Assembly (NCBI RefSeq): GCF_900107935.1
Contig: NZ_FNVG01000005.1
Coordinates: 124,001 to 188,000 of the forward strand
DNA length: 64,000 nucleotides
Source of the DNA: Vibrio hangzhouensis
GTDB taxonomy: Bacteria; Pseudomonadota; Gammaproteobacteria; Enterobacterales; Vibrionaceae
Direction: 5' to 3'
Each line of letters begins with the position of its first letter. The first letter of the stretch is position 1. The position numbers were made by a program, and so were the translations under genes. Under the pieces are notes generated by a model that saw only the letters and a list, made by a program, of their open reading frames with translations, searched no databases and was not told the DNA's origin. Of the stretch, positions 53,584-62,560 are shown one piece after another.

Positions 53584-54612
53584 CTAATCATTTAAGCTGA
53601 GAATGGTATTGCGATAAACTTTTGGCGTCAATCCGCAGATGCGCTTGAAAGAGCGGGAAAAATGGGCCAGATCAGCGAAGCCTAACTGGCTGGAAATATG
53701 TGTCAATGAGTGGCCTTCTTCCATCATTTCGATGGCAACGGTGAAAACCAAATTGTCTTTTATATGGCGAAAACTGGTGCGTTCGTCATTCAACTTCCTT
53801 TGCAGCGTTCTTGCTGAGAGCTTCAGCAATTTAGCCGCTTGATCCAGATTTAGGTTCTGTTCTTTGACATAAGGCAGCAATGCCGTAAAGACTCTGTCGG
53901 TAAAATTGCCATGCCAGGCAACCAAAGCCTGTTCACCTTGCTTCGAATCGATTGATATGTTTGGCTTTTGGCATAATATTGACTCATCAATCAGCCATTC
54001 AATGCGTTGACTTCCTACAAAATACTGTACCGAACCACCGACAATGGCTTTGGCTATGGATTCGTCGCTGGCTTGAAGTTTTATCTGTTTTGGAGTCCAT
54101 TCACTAGATGTCAGTGCCCGTATTAACTCTATCATATAGATCACTGTCCAAATTTCTGCCCAAAGGTACATGCTTCCGCCATTATATTGGCGATTGCACC
54201 AGTACCATGTTCTTCCGTGGCTTCGCTCTACGCCAACATCGACGCCAACGGCGTCAAACTGGTAGACTTCGCGACTATGTTCAAGCGCTTCTCTGATGTC
54301 TTTACAGTGAACGAACTCACCAATCAGTCGCGGTATGACTTTTTCTCGGATTGCCGTACGCAGCAAATGACCAAAACTTTGGGTGTCGAGCTGATTTGCT
54401 AGCAGGTAGATCAACTTCTTGACGGGCTCTTGTGGCACAAACTCTTGATCTAAATCGAATAAATCGTGTGGTAAACCAGACTGTTCTATCAAATGGTGGG
54501 GGTCCTGGTAGCTCTCTCGAAACAGCTCGACCAAGACTCGGGCATAACCAGATTTGATTAAGAGTGTAGAGTGGGTGGCATTTAATGTCATGTGCTCGTG
54601 AGTTGCTACCAT
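53584..54612 (-). CDS. AraC-family regulator (OruR/ArgR-like, long N-terminal domain)
   Basis: This 342-residue protein has a C-terminal AraC DNA-binding domain (about 235-335, LLKLSARTLQRKLNDERTSFRHIKD and ISSQLGFADLAHFSRSFKRICGLTPKVYR) and an N-terminal domain of the Arabinose_bd type (about 15-205). It is divergent from a second AraC gene that resembles it in layout, across about 270 bases. It may control the adjacent amidohydrolase and porin genes or an unlinked target. Confidence 0.88.
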   Translation of the reverse strand: MVATHEHMTLNATHSTLLIKSGYARVLVELFRESYQDPHHLIEQSGLPHDLFDLDQEFVPQEPVKKLIYLLANQLDTQSFGHLLRTAIREKVIPRLIGEFVHCKDIREALEHSREVYQFDAVGVDVGVERSHGRTWYWCNRQYNGGSMYLWAEIWTVIYMIELIRALTSSEWTPKQIKLQASDESIAKAIVGGSVQYFVGSQRIEWLIDESILCQKPNISIDSKQGEQALVAWHGNFTDRVFTALLPYVKEQNLNLDQAAKLLKLSARTLQRKLNDERTSFRHIKDNLVFTVAIEMMEEGHSLTHISSQLGFADLAHFSRSFKRICGLTPKVYRNTILSLND

Positions 54613-54880
54613 AATATCCGTTGACTTAACCTTAGGTTAGTGCTTTGCGGTCAAATGGCAACTTTCTGCTGTTCGATGATGTGTGAAATCTCAATTTCGA
54701 GCCTGAAATCATCTACTTCTGGCTCTCTAATTAAAAGCTGACAATTAACAGTAGTCGAGAAAGGCATAATATTTGTAGAATTATGGACTTTCAGGTATTC
54801 AAAGATAAGTCATTTCAGCTGGTTAGACTTCAGTTGTGAACTATTCTTAAACAAGTCATTCATAATTATTGTCATATCAC

Positions 54881-55888
54881 ATGGGCAGACCAAAAAAAGA
54901 CGACAAGGTACATATAGTAAGAACAGAGCATGTTCTGTTTTTTACCAGGCTATTTGAAGGGCTAAATATTGACCTGTTGCCTTTGCTCAGAGAAACGCGT
55001 GTACCGAATACGCTCATTGACCAACCTGAATATCTCTACCTGCCAGAGTCAACCTTAAAGAACTTACTGCAAAAACTCGGTCAATCCGTTTCAATAAGTG
55101 AATATGGGTTGAGAGTATGGGAAATGTGTTCAGTCAAGTATGTTCCCAGCTATCTGGAAAAGCTCGAAGACGGCGTATCATTGAAAGTATGTCTCACTGA
55201 ATTTGGAGAACTTCTTAAGCGAGAGTCTTCGAATACCAAAGTTTATGTTAAACAGGCAGGCGGATCGTGGTGGTTAGTTCGAGAAAAAAGTGGCGTGGAA
55301 GAAGTGTGGTTCAAATATGCTGAAATGTTCTCGGTACTTTTTATGGTGCAGTTATTAAAGCAGCTTACTCACGGTCAATATCAACCCACAGAAATTGGTG
55401 TTCAGAGTAATGTCATTGACGATTTTCTAAAACTTCCTGAGTTACATAAGGTGAGATTTTACTCTGAGAGACCGGTGACGGCGCTAAAAATTGACGATGA
55501 ACTCATTGAACAGTTGGTAACGATAGGGAAAAAATCTTCCGAACCAAATGAGTTTATGCCAACTATATTAAGCTTTACTCAAAGTTTGAAATTGGCGTTA
55601 TCTCCTTACTTTACAGCGGGCAAACTCCCGCTAGATATGGCTTCGGACATTACCAATATCCATTCAAGAACAATACAGCGGCGCTTACGAGAAGAAGGCA
55701 CTAACTACAAAGAGTTCAGTGAGGAAATTCTATTTGCACTCATCAAGAGCGCATTAACTCGTTCCCATAACGTATCGAAAATAGCACAACAATTTGGCTA
55801 CTCGGATTGCGCCCATTTCACAAGAGCATTCAAGCGATACGAGGGGGTGACGCCCTCTCAATATCGAGCTTCCATTGATGCCAAGTAA
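54881..55888 (+). CDS. AraC-family regulator of the amidohydrolase-porin cluster
   Basis: This 335-residue protein has the same plan as its divergent neighbour: an N-terminal ligand-sensing domain of the Arabinose_bd type (about 20-215) and a C-terminal AraC domain (about 235-330, IHSRTIQRRLREEGTNYKEF and IAQQFGYSDCAHFTRAFKRYEGVTPSQYR). The ATG at 54881 (MGRPKKDD) is chosen over a TTG four codons earlier. It lies about 95 bases ahead of the amidohydrolase gene and reads the same way, which makes that cluster the likely target. Confidence 0.88.
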   Translation: MGRPKKDDKVHIVRTEHVLFFTRLFEGLNIDLLPLLRETRVPNTLIDQPEYLYLPESTLKNLLQKLGQSVSISEYGLRVWEMCSVKYVPSYLEKLEDGVSLKVCLTEFGELLKRESSNTKVYVKQAGGSWWLVREKSGVEEVWFKYAEMFSVLFMVQLLKQLTHGQYQPTEIGVQSNVIDDFLKLPELHKVRFYSERPVTALKIDDELIEQLVTIGKKSSEPNEFMPTILSFTQSLKLALSPYFTAGKLPLDMASDITNIHSRTIQRRLREEGTNYKEFSEEILFALIKSALTRSHNVSKIAQQFGYSDCAHFTRAFKRYEGVTPSQYRASIDAK

Positions 55889-55984
55889 AGTATTGTCGCT
55901 AAATGGCAATACCTTAAGCTCGTCAGCATATACATTACCGTCTAAAGTTTATATGTTAATAAACTGTTAACTGTGAGGTGGGTA

Positions 55985-57364
55985 ATGAATTCAGTGAGAA
56001 GTAAACTCTCTATTGTTGCGGTGTCTTGCGCGTTTGCATTGAGTGCGAACGCCAACACGGTACTATTCAAGAATGTCAATGTTTTCAATGGATTGGACAA
56101 CAAGCTCTATGAAAATCAATATGTGCTGGTTGAAAATAATCTGATAAAGACGATTTCCTCAGAACAGCCGGACATCAAGGATGGAGAGGTAATCGAGGGC
56201 AATAATATGACCCTAATGCCCGGAATGATCGAAGGCCATGGACACTTACTTCTAAACGGTGGCAATTTAAGCGATCACGAAAATAACAGAACCGTGGAAG
56301 AGTTGGCAGCGCGATCGACTGTTAATGCGAGAGCTGCGTTTCGGTCTGGATTTACCACATGGCGTGATGCTGGTGGTTTGAACACTGGTTTGAGAAAGAC
56401 AATCGACTCAGGAATGTTAGAGGGACCTCGATTGTACACTTCTGGCGCGTTTATCGGACCGACCGGATCACACGCCGACTTTAGCAACCTAACCACAGCG
56501 AATCAGCACTTTTTTGGTTCTTCATCCAGCATGGCGAGGAACAGCGTCAGTTTCAATGCTGATGGAATTACCGAAATAAAAGCAGCAGCTCGACAAAACT
56601 TCAAACAAGGCAATACCCAAATTAAGATCATGTCTTCGGGAGGAGTGGCCTCATCTTTTGACCCATGGCAACTGAATGCGATGTCTTCAGAAGAGATTGG
56701 AGCAGCCGTTGAAATCGCCGAAGCTTACGGGTCATACGTTATGTCCCATGCTTATAGCAAGAAAGCCATACTTCGTAACCTTGATGCCGGGGTAAAAACG
56801 ATTGAACACGGTTTCATGTTCGATGGTGATATCGCCAAGAAAATGAAAGAGAAAGGGGCTTATATCACAACCAATATGACAGCATTTTCTCCTTATTTAA
56901 CGGAAATTGAGGCGATAAATTCAAATCCGGCGTCAAAGCGTAAAGCAGAAACTGCGACCAAAGCTTTCTCCAAATATATTGAGAACGTCAACAAGTATCA
57001 GCCAAAATGGGGATTTCACACAGACTGCGTAGGTAATGTGGTTGCCTGTATAAAACAAACTGACCACACCATTTATCTGGCGGGTAAAGAGCTGGGCAAT
57101 TTCTTCACATTAAAAGGCCTTACATCTGTTAACGGTGAAATTGTGAAGTTGTCTGGCGTCATGGATCCGTATCCAGAGGGTAAGTTGGGTGTCATAGAGG
57201 AGGGCGCTTATGCTGATCTTCTATTGGTAGACGGTAACCCGCTGGAAGATCTCACTGTCATTGGCGCGAATGAGAAATGGTTTGATGCGGAGGAGCGAGG
57301 ACACGATATCGAAACGATAAAAGTGATCATGAAAGATGGTGTCGTATACAAAAATACGCTGTAA
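55985..57364 (+). CDS. Secreted metal-dependent amidohydrolase
   Basis: This 459-residue protein has a signal peptide (about 1-24, SANA cleavage) and an amidohydrolase-superfamily barrel. The metal ligands appear as His85 and His87 (EGHGHL), a carboxylated-type lysine in TQIKIMSSGG, histidines in MSHAYSKKA and TIEHGFMFD, and a late aspartate in WGFHTDCVG. The C-terminal GVIEEGAYADLLLVDGNPLEDL is the usual beta-sandwich end. The closest types are imidazolonepropionase-like and prolidase-like (Xaa-Pro or N-acyl amino-acid) hydrolases. The ATG at 55985 follows GTGAGGTGGGTA. It is followed by DUF3299 and porin genes. Confidence 0.9.
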   Translation: MNSVRSKLSIVAVSCAFALSANANTVLFKNVNVFNGLDNKLYENQYVLVENNLIKTISSEQPDIKDGEVIEGNNMTLMPGMIEGHGHLLLNGGNLSDHENNRTVEELAARSTVNARAAFRSGFTTWRDAGGLNTGLRKTIDSGMLEGPRLYTSGAFIGPTGSHADFSNLTTANQHFFGSSSSMARNSVSFNADGITEIKAAARQNFKQGNTQIKIMSSGGVASSFDPWQLNAMSSEEIGAAVEIAEAYGSYVMSHAYSKKAILRNLDAGVKTIEHGFMFDGDIAKKMKEKGAYITTNMTAFSPYLTEIEAINSNPASKRKAETATKAFSKYIENVNKYQPKWGFHTDCVGNVVACIKQTDHTIYLAGKELGNFFTLKGLTSVNGEIVKLSGVMDPYPEGKLGVIEEGAYADLLLVDGNPLEDLTVIGANEKWFDAEERGHDIETIKVIMKDGVVYKNTL

Positions 57365-57384
57365 CCGGATTAAAGCTTGAACAT

Positions 57385-57413
57385 GCGGCGAGTGAGAACT
57401 TTGGCCTCGCCGC
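57385..57413 (+). terminator. Hairpin between amidohydrolase and DUF3299 genes
   Basis: GCGGCGAG at 57385-57392 pairs with CTCGCCGC at 57406-57413, followed by TTTGTTAATC. The stem is GC-rich and the tail moderately T-rich. It may reduce read-through into the downstream pair or protect the amidohydrolase mRNA. Confidence 0.6.
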
Positions 57414-57437
57414 TTTGTTAATCAATAGGTGGAAATG

Positions 57438-58082
57438 ATGAACTGGTGGATTGCTCTACTGCTACCGATCTTGTCTGTTTTAGCCCATGCCAGTGAGCCT
57501 GTGACCATTCAATGGAAAGACTTGCAACCAGAGACGGCTAATATAGAGACAAACCTGCCCGATATTACCGAGCGTCAACGTGAAAGCTTACAAATGATAT
57601 TGCTTTTAGATTCTGTTCCGAGTGCAGAGAATCAAGCAAAGTCTGAAGAACTAATAAGCGAGTTAAGTGCTCAAGGTATAGATGCACGTTTTCTGCTGGA
57701 GCAAAGACGGCAGTTTATGGAGCAGATGAAAAATCGGGCTGAACAGACAACGGAGGCATTTAATCACCGCTCGATAAGAATGGCAGGCTTTATTGTGCCG
57801 CTCGATATGGACGGGTTAAAAACGACCGAGTTTTTGTTGGTACCTGTCGCCGGAGCGTGTATTCATTTACCGCCGCCTCCGGCTAATCAAATAATTCGAG
57901 TTCATTATCCGAAAGGGTTTGAGATTAAGAATGTGCAATACCCAGTGTGGATAGAAGGCGTTATTCAAAACGACAAAAAAACAGAAGATGTTTTCCTGGT
58001 TGACGGCAATACCGCCATTACTATGGGCTACAAGTTGGATGCGGTGAATATTCAAGACTATTACCAGGCAGAGTCACTTTAA
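57438..58082 (+). CDS. DUF3299-family periplasmic protein
   Basis: This 214-residue protein has a signal peptide (about 1-18, VLAHAS) and a C-terminal DUF3299 domain with RMAGFIVPLDMDG, FLLVPVAGACIHLPPPPANQ and YPVWIEGVI. The cysteine and histidine of the CIH motif suggest metal binding. The ATG at 57438 is favoured because AGGTGG lies six bases before it. Family members often accompany metal-handling ABC systems; here the neighbours are an amidohydrolase and a porin. Its stop overlaps an in-frame ATG of the next gene. Confidence 0.85.
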   Translation: MNWWIALLLPILSVLAHASEPVTIQWKDLQPETANIETNLPDITERQRESLQMILLLDSVPSAENQAKSEELISELSAQGIDARFLLEQRRQFMEQMKNRAEQTTEAFNHRSIRMAGFIVPLDMDGLKTTEFLLVPVAGACIHLPPPPANQIIRVHYPKGFEIKNVQYPVWIEGVIQNDKKTEDVFLVDGNTAITMGYKLDAVNIQDYYQAESL

Positions 58083-58093
58083 TGGAGGTAACA

Positions 58094-59362
58094 ATGAGAA
58101 AGCAGTGGAGTAATTTGGTTCTTGCTGTCGGCGTCTCTAGCGCACTTGTGTTTCCAGTGGTAACGGCAGCCACCGACTTTGGTAGCCCGGATTCGGTAGA
58201 CAATACGCTCAAAGGAAAGCCTAGCCCAAAGCTGACCTGGCGAGAACTACTTGAAAAAGAACGTAACCTGACTTTTGGTATTGACTATCAAGCTCTTGGG
58301 CTTAATGCGACAAATCCTGTAGAAGGTGGGGTAGATAATGCTGCTTCTGGAATTGTTCGTTTCTACGGAAGCTGGAATCTTGTAGGCTTAAAATCGGGTA
58401 ACACTGGCGGATTAGTGTGGAAGGTGGAGCACCGACATAAATATACTGACTTGTCGCCAAAGGAGTTTGCCTTTATTGGTAATGTAACGCCAACTCTTCC
58501 TGATGGCATCGGGTATGTTGGAATGATAGGGCCGGCTTATTCCGATCAGGGGGCGCGTTTAACTAACTTGTATTGGAAGCAGAAACTTAACCAAGGACGC
58601 ACGTCTATTATGGCTGGGTACTTAGATACTACAGACTACGTAGATACCTATGCGCTGGCAAGCCCCTGGACGGGCTTTACCAACCTTGCATTTAGTACCG
58701 GAGCAGGTGCAATTGGCTTGCCTGATGACGGAATATTGGGCGTGGCTGTGGGCCATATGTTAACCGACAACTTCTACATAATTGGTGGTGCTGCGGACGC
58801 AAACGGTGATTCATCGGAGCCGTTTGGCTCTTTCTTTGAAGGGAGTAAATTGTTCACTTCGATTGAATTTGGGTGGACCGCGTCTCAGGAACAGATTTAT
58901 ACCGACAATATCCACATCACTGCGTGGAACATTGATGGAGGAACGCGGCACAATTTGTCGACAATAACCTTACCTGATGGGTCGACGACTTATAGCAATG
59001 AAGAGGGAAGTGGGTTCAATTTTTCTGCAAGCTATTTCGCTACACCTCAGTTAATGCCCTTTTTGAGAGGAGGATTCTCTAAGGGTGATGTGGCACTTTA
59101 CGATAGCTCCATTAGCGCTGGTCTGGGCTACTTTGGGCTTGGGAACCAGACGAGTAATCTTGGGTTTGCTGTCAACTGGAGCAAAATCAATGACGCATTT
59201 GGAAGCGACCTTGATGACCAATTTACCTCAGAGTTGTTCTTTAACTGGGCTATTAACGATTACATACAGCTGACGCCTGACATTCAGTACATTAAGAATC
59301 CTGCTTTCTCAGACAAGAGCAGTACCTGGGTAATGGGCCTGAGGTTTAGGGTAGCCATTTGA
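58094..59362 (+). CDS. OprB-like outer-membrane porin
   Basis: This 422-residue protein has a signal peptide (about 1-25, cleavage after TAA) and a beta-barrel pattern of alternating hydrophobic and polar residues through to the C-terminus, which ends in the strand VMGLRFRVAI. FYGSWNLVG, GGLVWKVEHRHKYT and a late FNWAINDYIQLTPDIQYIKNP resemble the carbohydrate-selective porin OprB family. The ATG at 58094 follows ATGGAGGTAACA, so the ATG at 58082 that overlaps the previous stop is not the likely start. It would admit the substrate of the amidohydrolase or its products. Confidence 0.85.
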   Translation: MRKQWSNLVLAVGVSSALVFPVVTAATDFGSPDSVDNTLKGKPSPKLTWRELLEKERNLTFGIDYQALGLNATNPVEGGVDNAASGIVRFYGSWNLVGLKSGNTGGLVWKVEHRHKYTDLSPKEFAFIGNVTPTLPDGIGYVGMIGPAYSDQGARLTNLYWKQKLNQGRTSIMAGYLDTTDYVDTYALASPWTGFTNLAFSTGAGAIGLPDDGILGVAVGHMLTDNFYIIGGAADANGDSSEPFGSFFEGSKLFTSIEFGWTASQEQIYTDNIHITAWNIDGGTRHNLSTITLPDGSTTYSNEEGSGFNFSASYFATPQLMPFLRGGFSKGDVALYDSSISAGLGYFGLGNQTSNLGFAVNWSKINDAFGSDLDDQFTSELFFNWAINDYIQLTPDIQYIKNPAFSDKSSTWVMGLRFRVAI

Positions 59363-59370
59363 TGAATGAA

Positions 59371-59396
59371 AAAACGAGCTCAATTGAGCTCGTTTT
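59371..59396. terminator. Bidirectional terminator, 26-bp perfect palindrome
   Basis: The half AAAACGAGCTCAA at 59371-59383 is followed by its exact reverse complement to 59396. It ends the porin transcript, and, read leftwards with its T run, ends the small gene whose stop codon lies inside it. Confidence 0.85.
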
Positions 59397-59547
59397 GCTG
59401 TCCATCATAGATGTAACTGTAAACCCGGACTGGCCATCCGTATTCAGTGTATTCCTTTGCAAGGACATCTGCCACTTCAACCGTAACTTCAACTCGCATC
59501 CACGCACCTATACCAAGGGGTTGATATTCGATAACCCGGTTTCTCAC
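59380..59547 (-). CDS. Small protein of unknown function, 55 residues
   Basis: The GTG at 59547 is preceded by GGAGG at seven bases, an excellent ribosome-binding sequence. The product begins VRNRVIEYQPLGIGAW and continues MRVEVTVEVADVLAKEY, then WPVRVYSYIYDGQQNELN; the amphipathic, acidic and aromatic pattern looks like real protein. The TGA stop lies inside the palindrome that also forms the terminator. I do not recognise the family. There is no signal peptide or membrane helix. It is shorter than usual annotation limits and would often be missed. Confidence 0.6.
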   Translation of the reverse strand: MRNRVIEYQPLGIGAWMRVEVTVEVADVLAKEYTEYGWPVRVYSYIYDGQQNELN

Positions 59548-59677
59548 ATTTATGCCTCCGCTAACTGACGTTGTGTCTGATCCAGACCGCAATGTATACG
59601 CCAGTTAGACAATAAGCTCGGAATAGCGGATATTACCGCTTTATTTGTCGCAGTGTGTTTCCGCGTATGAGCAATGT

Positions 59678-62476
59678 TTAATGGCTCAGCAAGTGAAGCC
59701 CGGCAGGCAACGCATCACCGAACAGCTTTTTCGAGTCAGAATCAGAGAGTTCCTTCACTTCAGTAACCAGTTCCAGCCAACTTGTTGGTGCTTTCGAACC
59801 TTTGAGTTTCGTTAGCACTTGATGGCGGAGGTCGTCAGAAATATCAAGAGAGCGGTCTCCGGTCTTACGGCACATTAGGACACAGGCAAAAGCAATCATA
59901 GGCTCTTTTGACCAATCCTGTTCGAGTAGCTTAGGTAGCCACTGTTCGACTTGTTCCCGTGATACCACATTGTGCTGACTGCCATAGAGTGGCGTGCGTG
60001 AAGCGAGTCTTCCTAATGCCCACCAGTGAGCCTGAACGAACTGACTCTGATTGATCGCCTTACTGAGATACCAGTTTGCCAGTAGTACCTTGTCGTCGAC
60101 GTACAAGTTTTCCAGCCCGGCTGAGAGTCTGACCATAGCTTCATAGCCTTTATCTTTGGCTCCCTGGAACGTTTTGGCATTCTTCATCGCTCCTGGATGG
60201 AGGTATTTTGCAATGTCGCCAAGAATGACTTCTTGTTGCTCTTCGTTGAGTCCACCTGAAACACGTCGCCAGAAAGTCCACCAGTCACTCCAGCCTTGTG
60301 CATTTTGAAATTGGATACCTTGTTGATAAAGTCCCCAAATTTGTTCCATGCGCCAGGAATCGGTCGCATCCCCAAACCCCGGTCTCATACAAAAACCAGT
60401 AAGTCTCAACCAGTTTTTTTCATGCTGCTCTGAGCGACGGCGACGTTTTCTGCCAAGCGAAAAACTATCGACGAGAGAGCGGAGAGTATGAAAATCCCAG
60501 TCTTCCTTTTTACCCAGACTCTTTTCGAGTGTTTTTGAAAGCAGCTTGATCTCTTTACTATCGGCACTATTTTTATTACCGCTGTACAGGCGAGAGATAA
60601 GTGCTTTGCTGGGCTCTAATCCAGGGTGAGTTTGAGATGTTTCTTCATGAGCCTGCTGATTACGAACTTCAAATTCGAGTTCCCAGCGCTGGCTTTCATC
60701 TGTGGCGCTCACGCACTCAATTTTAAGTGTGCCGACTTCGGTTAGCTGACAGGCTAGTTGCACCTCAACGCGTTCTTTTTGATTAGCCTCCAGTTTTAAA
60801 TCATTACCCTGTAACGTATTGATGTAGGGTGGAAGTGGCATAAACTGATCGGGGTCGATAGGTACCATTAACCCATTTTGCACTTTTTGGTGAGCGCCGA
60901 AGAAATCGTGGGTTGACGTTAGCAAATTAAAGCGAACGGGTTCGCCAAGTGTCAATGCAAAGCGACGGCCGGTAAGACGAATTTCCTGACTTTCTTCCGT
61001 TCCTTTAGCCAGCAAGCACAGCGCCTGACCCGGTTTGTTTTTTTCCTGCAAGTGCAGAAAATAAGAACGTGCACTACCACCACCAATTCGCAACTGAGCA
61101 CCGCGACGAGCTTTTGCGAATGCGACTGCACCAAGTGCGACAGCCCAGTCTGGATGGGGGTTGGAAAGTAGTGAGATCGGCTTACCTTTCCAGTTTTCTA
61201 CGATATCGACGATACGACGTGTGACCAACTCACTGTTAAATACACCACCATTGAGAAGCAAGCCGACCGGAATCGCAGGCTCACTTTCGTCGTTTAGCGC
61301 TTCTCTCGCGACTTCCTGATGTAAATGAAGAAACTCAGAGACGTGTTTACTGACGGCGGGATCAGAGACATAGGGCAGGCCAAACTCGACGACTGCACTG
61401 CGTTTTTTATCTGGTAATTGACCAAATTCCGTTTGCGGGAAAAAGCCTTCAAGCGCGATTTGGTGGACTTCTTGTTTATTCAGCGCAATGCTTTTTGTAC
61501 CGCCAATCAAACGGGAACCACTACCTAGCATAGTGATTTTCATTTCATCAGGAGCATGGTCTGAAAGTAATGCTTCTTTTGCCTTGCGAGTTTGTTGGAT
61601 CAACTTGGTCAGACTGGCCGCGTTGAGTTTTTTAGACTCGTTGAAGCGCTGTTCTGCCAGATGTGCCAATGCGAGATCAAGATTGTCGCCTCCCAGCATC
61701 AAATGTTCACCAACACCAATCCGGTTTAATGCAAGTTCTTCCTCTTGGTGGGTAGCTTCAATCAGGCTTAAATCGGTGGTACCGCCGCCTACATCACAAA
61801 CCAGTATCAACGGGACTTGTGAAAGTTCTTGTGATGCCGTTTCTTTATGGCGTGCATACCAGTCGTAGCAGACCGCCTGAGGTTCTTCGAGCAGATGCAC
61901 TTTAGGAAGTCCCGCCAGTTTGGCCGCCTTTAAAGTGAGTTTTCTGGCAGTCTCGTCAAAAGAGGCCGGGACAGTAATGACGACATCTTGATCCTCGAGT
62001 TTATTGTAGTGATGACGATGGTTCCACGCCTGTCGAATATGATTCAGGTAACTGGCACTGGCGATGACTGGGGAAACTTTACGGACATCTTGAGCGCCCG
62101 CCCAGGGAAGAATCTCATCTTCCCTGTCTACCGCAGTGTGAGAGAGCCAGCTTTTGGCACTCGATACCTGACGGCCTTCGACTTTAGCACCGAGCTCCCG
62201 TGCCCACTCTCCGATGATGATGTTATCGATGTCCCCTTCGACATTTTTGTTTTCCCACGGCAAAGTGAGATCGGATTCAGATACTTGTTGTTGAGCAGGG
62301 TGATATCGAAAAGAGGGTAGCAATGGTTTTCTGACCACTTCACCCGGTCCGACAAGTTGGTCTATTTCAAACAGCTCAACAGGAGAGTTGGAAAGGTCAC
62401 TTTGTATTTCACAGAATGCGACAACCGTATTGGTTGTTCCTAAATCGATACCGACCAAATATTGTGAGGATGCCAT
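59678..62476 (-). CDS. Hsp70-family protein with extended C-terminus (DUF3731-like)
   Basis: This 932-residue protein has an Hsp70-type ATPase domain (about 1-450) with GIDLGTTNTVVAF, VITVPASFDETARKLTLKAA, LLEEPQAV, LVCDVGGGTTDLSLIE and LLNGGVFNSELV. The middle part resembles a short beta substrate domain. The C-terminal 300 residues (from about 630) are helical, with basic RKRRRRS and many Trp, and fit the DUF3731 extension seen in such proteins. It lies 84 bases after a second Hsp70-like gene, with which it forms an operon. The class differs from DnaK; client and partner proteins are unknown. Confidence 0.9.
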   Translation of the reverse strand: MASSQYLVGIDLGTTNTVVAFCEIQSDLSNSPVELFEIDQLVGPGEVVRKPLLPSFRYHPAQQQVSESDLTLPWENKNVEGDIDNIIIGEWARELGAKVEGRQVSSAKSWLSHTAVDREDEILPWAGAQDVRKVSPVIASASYLNHIRQAWNHRHHYNKLEDQDVVITVPASFDETARKLTLKAAKLAGLPKVHLLEEPQAVCYDWYARHKETASQELSQVPLILVCDVGGGTTDLSLIEATHQEEELALNRIGVGEHLMLGGDNLDLALAHLAEQRFNESKKLNAASLTKLIQQTRKAKEALLSDHAPDEMKITMLGSGSRLIGGTKSIALNKQEVHQIALEGFFPQTEFGQLPDKKRSAVVEFGLPYVSDPAVSKHVSEFLHLHQEVAREALNDESEPAIPVGLLLNGGVFNSELVTRRIVDIVENWKGKPISLLSNPHPDWAVALGAVAFAKARRGAQLRIGGGSARSYFLHLQEKNKPGQALCLLAKGTEESQEIRLTGRRFALTLGEPVRFNLLTSTHDFFGAHQKVQNGLMVPIDPDQFMPLPPYINTLQGNDLKLEANQKERVEVQLACQLTEVGTLKIECVSATDESQRWELEFEVRNQQAHEETSQTHPGLEPSKALISRLYSGNKNSADSKEIKLLSKTLEKSLGKKEDWDFHTLRSLVDSFSLGRKRRRRSEQHEKNWLRLTGFCMRPGFGDATDSWRMEQIWGLYQQGIQFQNAQGWSDWWTFWRRVSGGLNEEQQEVILGDIAKYLHPGAMKNAKTFQGAKDKGYEAMVRLSAGLENLYVDDKVLLANWYLSKAINQSQFVQAHWWALGRLASRTPLYGSQHNVVSREQVEQWLPKLLEQDWSKEPMIAFACVLMCRKTGDRSLDISDDLRHQVLTKLKGSKAPTSWLELVTEVKELSDSDSKKLFGDALPAGLHLLSH

Positions 62477-62522
62477 GACATGCTCCGTTTAGATCTTAAG
62501 AAAGACTCGGATTAGAGAGAAG

Positions 62523-62545
62523 AAACGGCACATAGTGTGCCGTTT
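62523..62545. terminator. Hairpin between the two Hsp70-family genes
   Basis: AAACGGCACA at 62523-62532 pairs with TGTGCCGTTT at 62536-62545 across TAG. Rightwards it has a T-rich tail; leftwards, in the direction of the genes, it lacks one and so may only slow or stabilise the transcript. Confidence 0.5.
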
Positions 62546-62560
62546 TTGTTTTAATTATTG

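Noticed and set aside
59359..59568. Rightward frame of 69 codons after the porin gene
   Set aside because: It overlaps the terminator and the better supported leftward 55-residue gene, and begins within the porin's last codons.
59625..59640. Hairpin AGCGG-N6-CCGCT after the large Hsp70 gene
   Set aside because: A 5-bp stem with no T run in the direction of the gene is too weak to call a terminator.
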